64,000 nucleotides of DNA. Origin: Pseudoscleropodium purum (lineage: Eukaryota > Streptophyta > Bryopsida > Hypnales > Brachytheciaceae). Shown piece by piece: positions 58,346 to 64,000 of this stretch. The stretch covers positions 10,974,001 to 11,038,000 of the forward strand of contig OZ017805.1 of assembly GCA_963969395.1 (NCBI GenBank). The letters are read 5' to 3'. The translations under genes were made by a program, and so were the position numbers. Within the stretch, counting starts at the first letter, position 1. Each line of letters opens with the position of its first letter. The notes beneath the pieces were generated by a model, which saw only the letters and a program-made list of their open reading frames with translations, searched no databases and was not told where the DNA came from.

Positions 58346-59150
58346 AGCAATAAAACATTCTTAGAAATATCTAACCACATTGATTTAAATGCAGGTGGAA
58401 AGCAGTACCATGAAGATGTTATATCTTGTTCCAAAGTTCTAATATTAAGTTACATAGTCGATAACCTAATGATCCATGTGTGCAAATTGTTACCAAGTGC
58501 ATCTACTTGCACTAAGGGAGTTGATCCATTTCCAAACACTTAAACAATTATGCATATTTAGAGCACAAGTTTCTTGAGTGGAAATTTTTTTCTATGTATA
58601 GAAATAGAATTTAGATGGACTCCATATTTTTTCAAAGTTTTATCTCTCAAAACATAATTACTATGAATTTCTTAGTTGAAGATTATGTTCAACTTATTCT
58701 TGTCATAAAGATCTTCCTATTTTGAACATGGGTTGGTTGCAAAATCGACCAAGAGTTCAACAAATCATAATGCGTCACAAATGCATTATGAATTGTGTCA
58801 TAACTAATCTCAAACTTTCTTGTGCTCATTAGAAAGCGTGTAGCCTGCGTGACAGGAATGGGTCCCTAGTTGAAAATGGGTCGGCTCCCTTATTAGTCAC
58901 AAAATTGCTTTACTCTGATAGGTCTGAGCTACTAAGGCTTCATCCCTCCAAATTTGCACTAGTGTTGTGAAGGCTGGTGGCAATTACTGTTCAAAAAAAA
59001 TTAGTCGACTATTACCCCAAAATGTTGCATTGGTCAATAATCTTGTTTTATTGTTGCATTTTCTATTAACTTCCTATAAGTAAATAGATTTAATAATCAA
59101 TGGAGATATAACTCACCAATCAAGACTATATGAACCTCTATTGATTCAAT
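58346..59150. other. AT-rich upstream flank of the NPF gene
   Basis: No gene is seen. If the NPF transcript starts upstream of the retroposon, its promoter lies here. No TATA box can be chosen with confidence in such AT-rich sequence. Confidence 0.3.
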
Positions 59151-59154
59151 ATTA

Positions 59155-59950
59155 ACCTCAAAAGCCCTAAATTACGTTTTTGGCAATATAGCAATTTTAG
59201 GAACTTCACTATAATTGAAATTTTTTTTCTTTGAAATTTTCACACAATATGTGTCCAAGGTGTAGCTTTAAGACTTGATAATTTTCATAACTTTTGACTA
59301 TATGATTAAAAATTTATTGTTTGATATGTAATTTTCATTGCTCAAGCTTCTAAGTTGCTCAATAGGCATGCTAGGTACCTTAAAAAAGATCTTTAAAAGT
59401 CTTTTTTTATTTGAATAAGAATTTGAAATTGATTTTCAAGATTTATATAAACATGGAAAGCATTAAATCACTCTAGTTCAATTAATGAGGTGAAAGTTAT
59501 GAGGAGCTTTAGTTTGTAGACAATTATGGACTCTTTGCTCTAAAATGAACTATGAAGTCCTTTATTAACTCAATTTTCAATATTTTGAAAAAAAAAAAAT
59601 CATAGGATGTAGATTGTTTATTGTAACATTACAACTATTGGGATTGGCATTTTTCAATTCCATAACTAAATTCTCAATTGTTTAGTATTTTGAATCACTC
59701 TTTACTTCTTTCAACTTACTATTTTTTTCCTATATTTTGTACAATTTCAAATGATTCAAATTTCTTTGAAGAATGAATCCAAAGAAGCACTACTATTTTG
59801 AACATTTTTTCATGCAAATGTGACCTTGTGAAGTGCTTTTGGTTGATTTTTTGCAAGGCCAAAAGAAAGATTTGTGTCAATTCAAACATTGATATCTTGT
59901 AGTCTATACAATGGGAATTTCTTTAATTTCTTCTACGTCTTTTTAAACTA
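59155..59950 (+). repeat. Dispersed repeat family R1, copy 2
   Basis: The most complete copy. Blocks shared with copy 3 run from TTTTTGGCAATATAGCAATTT through TTTTCACACAATATGTGTCC, CATAACTTTTGACTA, ATGAGGTGAAAGTTATG, TGTTTATTGTAACATTAC and CAAATGTGACCTTGTGAAG to GGCCAAAAGAAAGATTTGTG. It is non-coding. Confidence 0.7.
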
Positions 59951-62900
59951 GTGTAATCCAAGATCCTATGGTTAAATGAATCCGAAAATGTTTTTTTCTA
60001 AAATTTGGCACTTGTACTAGAACTAGTAGTATTGGAACATTTTTGGTGAAAACATAATAAAAAATCTTTAATCCTAAATGCCCAAGTTTTTTTTGAGCTT
60101 CTAGGAATTTTTCCTAAATTGCAAAAAAAGACAAAATTTTTATAATTTATATCAATTTTTTTGAATTGTAACCAAAAAAATTTAAACTAGATATACTAGA
60201 GATCACATAGGAAAAGAAAACACAACAGTATCATTTATAGATTGAAAGATTATAATGTTTGATCATGAGGGTGTTAGAACCGTGAAAGTAATTTGAAGTC
60301 TTTTGATCATCTTTTCACAAGTCAAATCTAAAAAATTGGTTGTCAAAAAATTACAAGGTTAAAGAACATAACATGCATAACCCCAATTACTTTACAACTT
60401 TTCAAATTTTTTTAAATGAATTTCAAATGTGAATTTTTTTTCTGTTATCTAGTATATTTGAGGTTCATTTTCAAGAACTTTGAACTCTAAAGAAAGTCAA
60501 GATTACAATGGACACCTTTGCTCAAAATCTTAAATACAAAAATCATAATCAATCATTTTTTAAATCAGATTTTTGAGGCTAAAAGTAGACTTCAAAAGAA
60601 TATTTCAAAAATATAAACTATGAAAAATAACAACTTGGTTAACTTTTATTTCACTTCAAAGTATTGTGGACACCTAAATTTGCTGCTTTAGGCATTTTAG
60701 GAGTAAAGGGTTGATCTGTTCAAACATTAGAAGTTTAGAATAAAATTTATGGAGGTTAAAAGTTGATCATGAGTTCATCCCACTTAAAACCCAAAGGAGA
60801 AAAAAAGTGAAATTCACCCCTATTAGATTTATTGTAAACTTGCAAATTCAAAAGTATAATTAATTCCAAAGCCCTTCTAAACTTTTGGAATCTTTCTTGA
60901 TCCATATTGTGACAAATAGAGGAATATTGAGCAAAACAAATCCACTTTACTTGTATAAAGGAATTGTGTTCTCATACAATGCATTAACCCCTAAATGCCC
61001 AATTGATTGTATATAGTTGATCTAAAATTTTAGGCTCATTTTGGTATGGGTAGTTAAATTTGTTCAATTGGTTAAAAATTTGGGCAATTTTTAGGATAAA
61101 ATATTGAAAATTTTCATTTTTCGTTGAAAAAATGTAAACATTTGATTTTTATGAGGTCTTCAAATTCATATATATCCATTAGTGGAAGAGTAAAGCTCAC
61201 TAATTTTACTTCATTTTCCAATTTTGAGCAAAGTTTGCCAATTTCATGTATTAGAGATTTTATTACTTGTACTTATTCATTTACTTTGAAATTGGTCCCA
61301 ATAGAAAGAATAAAGTGTTTTCATAATTTTTTCCATTGAAAATTTAAACATGCAAGTGTTGATTAGGAGTTATTTGCAATTTATACTTATAAAAAAAATT
61401 GCATTTCAACAATTGCAAGGTGGGTTGTATAATGAATTTGATAGCTTTTCATGTGAAATTAATTCTTTTGAAAGTGAATTTCAGTGTGCTAACACAATTT
61501 ATAGTTCTTTATGTCACCTCCAATTCCAAACAAAAACAATGTGCAAATTTTTGAAACATTGTAGATAAGGTAGCATACTCAAAATAGAAAATGTACATTT
61601 TTCATGTTATAATCTCACAACTTCTATGCAATTTTGCACTCAAAATTAGTGAACATATCAATAAGCAAGTTCTTTAAACATCTATATAGTTAGATTTTGA
61701 AAAAAAATCTATTTGCTTCATCGGGGTTAACTATAAGTCCATATTATTTTTTCATAGTCAAAACATACTTGAAAAGGCTTGGGCATTCAAGGGTTAAGGT
61801 AAGGGGCATTCAAATTTTTGTAGCTAAATTCTTTTAATTATTGTAAATACAATTGTAAATTTTTCAAAATTAGTTTTGAACGTGTAGAATCTATTTTCGA
61901 AACATTAATTAATTAGATTTTTGTCATCGCTATGCCCTATGGGTCTAGTGTATGTTTGTGGGTTCAAACCCTACTATAAGCCTTGCTTTGTATAATGGTT
62001 GTTGACATGGTAGCCCTATTTAAGTAGTGGATGTGTTAATATGGTAAGTTTTGCTTATGCAACAGATTTCAAGGCCAATTTCCAAATAATAGTATTTTTT
62101 TGGAATTTGACAAAATTAAGAAATCAAATCAACATAGAATTATTGTCCAAACCAAATTGTTTTAACCAACAGTCCTAAATAATATATATGAATTGATTAT
62201 CATATTGGTATACTATTTTTCTAATAGTGTACTTTTGTTGGTATCTAATTTGGAACTATGACTTCCCAAATAACTGGCATGAAGCATTGTCTTGGAATTG
62301 CTAAATTTGTCATTGAGGTCCATGAAGAAAAAGGCCAAAGCCTATGTTCATTTAGTAGGTTAAGTAAAGAAAGTTATTCAAAATTTACTTACCAAGCAAT
62401 TCAAGAATAATCCATTGCTTACTCTTATAGAGATATGAGCACAAATGAGAAAAGAAATTGATCAACTCTTAGAAGAATTTGCCTCTTTTGCATAGAAATC
62501 AAAATCTATCTCATTGGCAAGTTGTACTTTTCCTTATGGGAAATTTCCATCTTGCATTGGCATGTTTGAAAAGTTATAGATCCATTGAACAATGTTCAAG
62601 ATGATCAATGGAACTAATTAGTTTGCTTTAGAGGTGAAGAACAAAGAGATGATGGAAACCTATGGAGGTGTTGAATGGACACCATTTGAGTTGAGGATTG
62701 CTATTATGTGAACTAGGAGCATAAGCATGTGAGCCTAAAAGACTATACAACAATGTTATGGGTGTTTATATTATAAGCATCTACAATGGTTGTAGGATTT
62801 ACACTTATACATATGCTCAAGGCTCACATGCTTACATTTTCATGCTAATACACTATCATTGTTGCATTTGAGTCTCATGAATTGCAAGCAATTTTGACAA

Positions 62901-63300
62901 ATAATTTGTATATGGAGGTTAAAAACTTCCAAACATATGATTTTACTTGGGTTGATGGGCCTTAAGTTTGTATCATTGTCTTTTTATTTCACAATTCTCA
63001 ATGAGAGATTGTTTTGAGGCAATATCATGGTGTTTTCATGTCTCCAACATAGTCTAAGTGTGTGGGAGCAAGTAAAAAAAAATAGGTGAGATAAATATTA
63101 AAAGTACATTTGTTTGTTGATGACATTAAAGGAAGATGTAAAAAAATGTGGAAGTTGAATCAACAAATAACTATCGATGAATCCATGGTCAAGTATAAAT
63201 ATAGATTATGTCTAATAAAACATGATCTCCCTAACAAGGTTGTGTTTGATTACACTTTGAACATTAAAATCAATTGAAGCTGAATTGAGTTTCTTATTTT
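59950..63300. other. AT-rich sequence with repeat fragments, no gene
   Basis: Open frames at 61124-61339 and 61350-61568 are accidental in composition. Phrases such as AACCCCTAAATGCCC (about 60986) and TCAAGGGTTAAGG (about 61788) recur near other repeat borders in this window and may mark the edges of R1-like repeats. No RNA gene is supported. Confidence 0.35.
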
Positions 63301-63309
63301 GTTTTGTTA

Positions 63310-64000
63310 ACCCCTAAAGGTTAAAACTATGCTTTTTGGCAACATAATGATTTGGGGCAGCTCACTAAGAATGGAGTTTTTATTTATTTTTTGCTAAAAT
63401 TTTCACACAACATGCGCCTAGAGAGTGGCTTTATGGCCCAAAAATTTTCATAACTTTTGACTACATGCTTAAAAAGTTATTACATGATATGTGATATTCA
63501 ATGTTGAATGGGTTACGTAGTCCAAAAGTTTCTTAAAAAATATCATTTTTTTAAAATAATAATTTTGAAATTGGAAGGAGGACGGGAGGGTGGGAAGGAG
63601 GGTGGGAGAGGAATCAATCCATTTTGATTTACAAAATGAAAGTTATGGAATGTTCTAGTTTGCAGGTAGTTATAGATTCCCTATTCAAAAATAACTTTTG
63701 GAGTCCTTTATTTAATATTTTTTGAAAAAATAAAAAATATGATGTATATTGTTTATTACTACAATATCACCATTGAAATCGGAATTTCTCAATTTCATAA
63801 TTAAATTATTAACAATTTAGTATTTTGATTCCTTTTCTACTTTGTTCTACTTACTATATTTTTCCTATATGTTGTGCAATTCCAAATGATCTAAAATTTT
63901 TTCATACAAATGTGACCTTGTAAAGTGCAAGTGCTTGTATTTTTACAGGGCCAAAAAATGATTTTTGTCACTTTAAATGTTAACATCTTGCATTCTACGC
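63310..64000 (+). repeat. Dispersed repeat family R1, copy 3 (runs off the window)
   Basis: Aligned with copy 2 block by block, from TTTTTGGCAACATAATGATTT through CATAACTTTTGACTACATG to CAAATGTGACCTTGTAAAG and GGGCCAAAAAATGATTTTTG. It differs by a G-rich insertion at about 63574-63613 absent from copies 1 and 2. Confidence 0.7.
63584..63606 (+). other. G-rich tract with five GGG runs, potential G-quadruplex
   Basis: Five GGG runs occur within 23 bases with loops of 1, 1, 5 and 1 bases. It is unique in this AT-rich window and lies inside repeat copy 3. Whether it folds is not known. Confidence 0.7.

Noticed and set aside
61920..61975. SINE or tRNA around GGGTTCAAACCCT at about 61960
   Set aside because: A box-B-like word is present, but no box A lies at the right distance.

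Overview
This is a sparse, strongly AT-rich piece of a land-plant nuclear genome. I read it as coming from a large-genome lineage such as a gymnosperm or fern, but the sequence alone does not fix the species. Plant signals are plant-type introns, a plant NPF transporter gene, and plant CACTA, hAT, SINE and LINE-like elements. I see no bacterial or organellar gene clusters.

Only one gene looks intact: a four-exon NPF (NRT1/PTR family, proton-coupled transporter) gene on the minus strand, exons at 57955-57778, 56122-55905, 55592-55021 and 50858-50012. All exon junctions are in phase with GT/AG borders, giving a 604-residue protein (or 577 from an internal Met). Its third intron is 4.2 kb. A CACTA-type MITE sits in intron 1, and a poly(A)-tailed retroposon with a 16-bp target-site duplication lies just upstream of the start codon.

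Most of the rest is decayed transposon. The main structure is a candidate 22-kb CACTA (En/Spm) element from 4370 to 26654, with matching terminal repeats and a TTG target-site duplication. It carries a minus-strand transposase remnant: TNP2 domain at 16617-15340, a 1.9-kb intron, DUF4218 at 13409-12650 and DUF4216 at about 7115-6830. Two copies of an unrelated 3.5-kb repeat, with an acidic coiled-coil ORF of unknown family, lie inside it in opposite orientations (7870-11440 plus, 16620-20190 minus), making a large inverted repeat around the transposase. Two small hAT elements with perfect 8-bp duplications (5058-5363 and 26273-26569) are also nested in it.

Outside it, 0.0-4.3 kb and 26.7-36.3 kb hold degenerate ORF fragments I cannot name. 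36.6-39.3 kb holds a decayed repeat of roughly 200-bp period, cut by a CACTA MITE. 40.5-43.6 kb is a cluster of small elements (CACTA MITE, tRNA-derived SINE, two foldback elements). 44.2-45.6 kb holds a degenerate minus-strand ORF resembling a plant transposon-borne protein family of DUF7869 type. 47.2-49.1 kb is a Tourist-like MITE followed by a GC-richer patch. 59-64 kb is mostly dispersed non-coding repeat. In-frame stops in several remnants sit where a C-to-T or G-to-A transition explains them, as expected for long-silenced, methylated elements.
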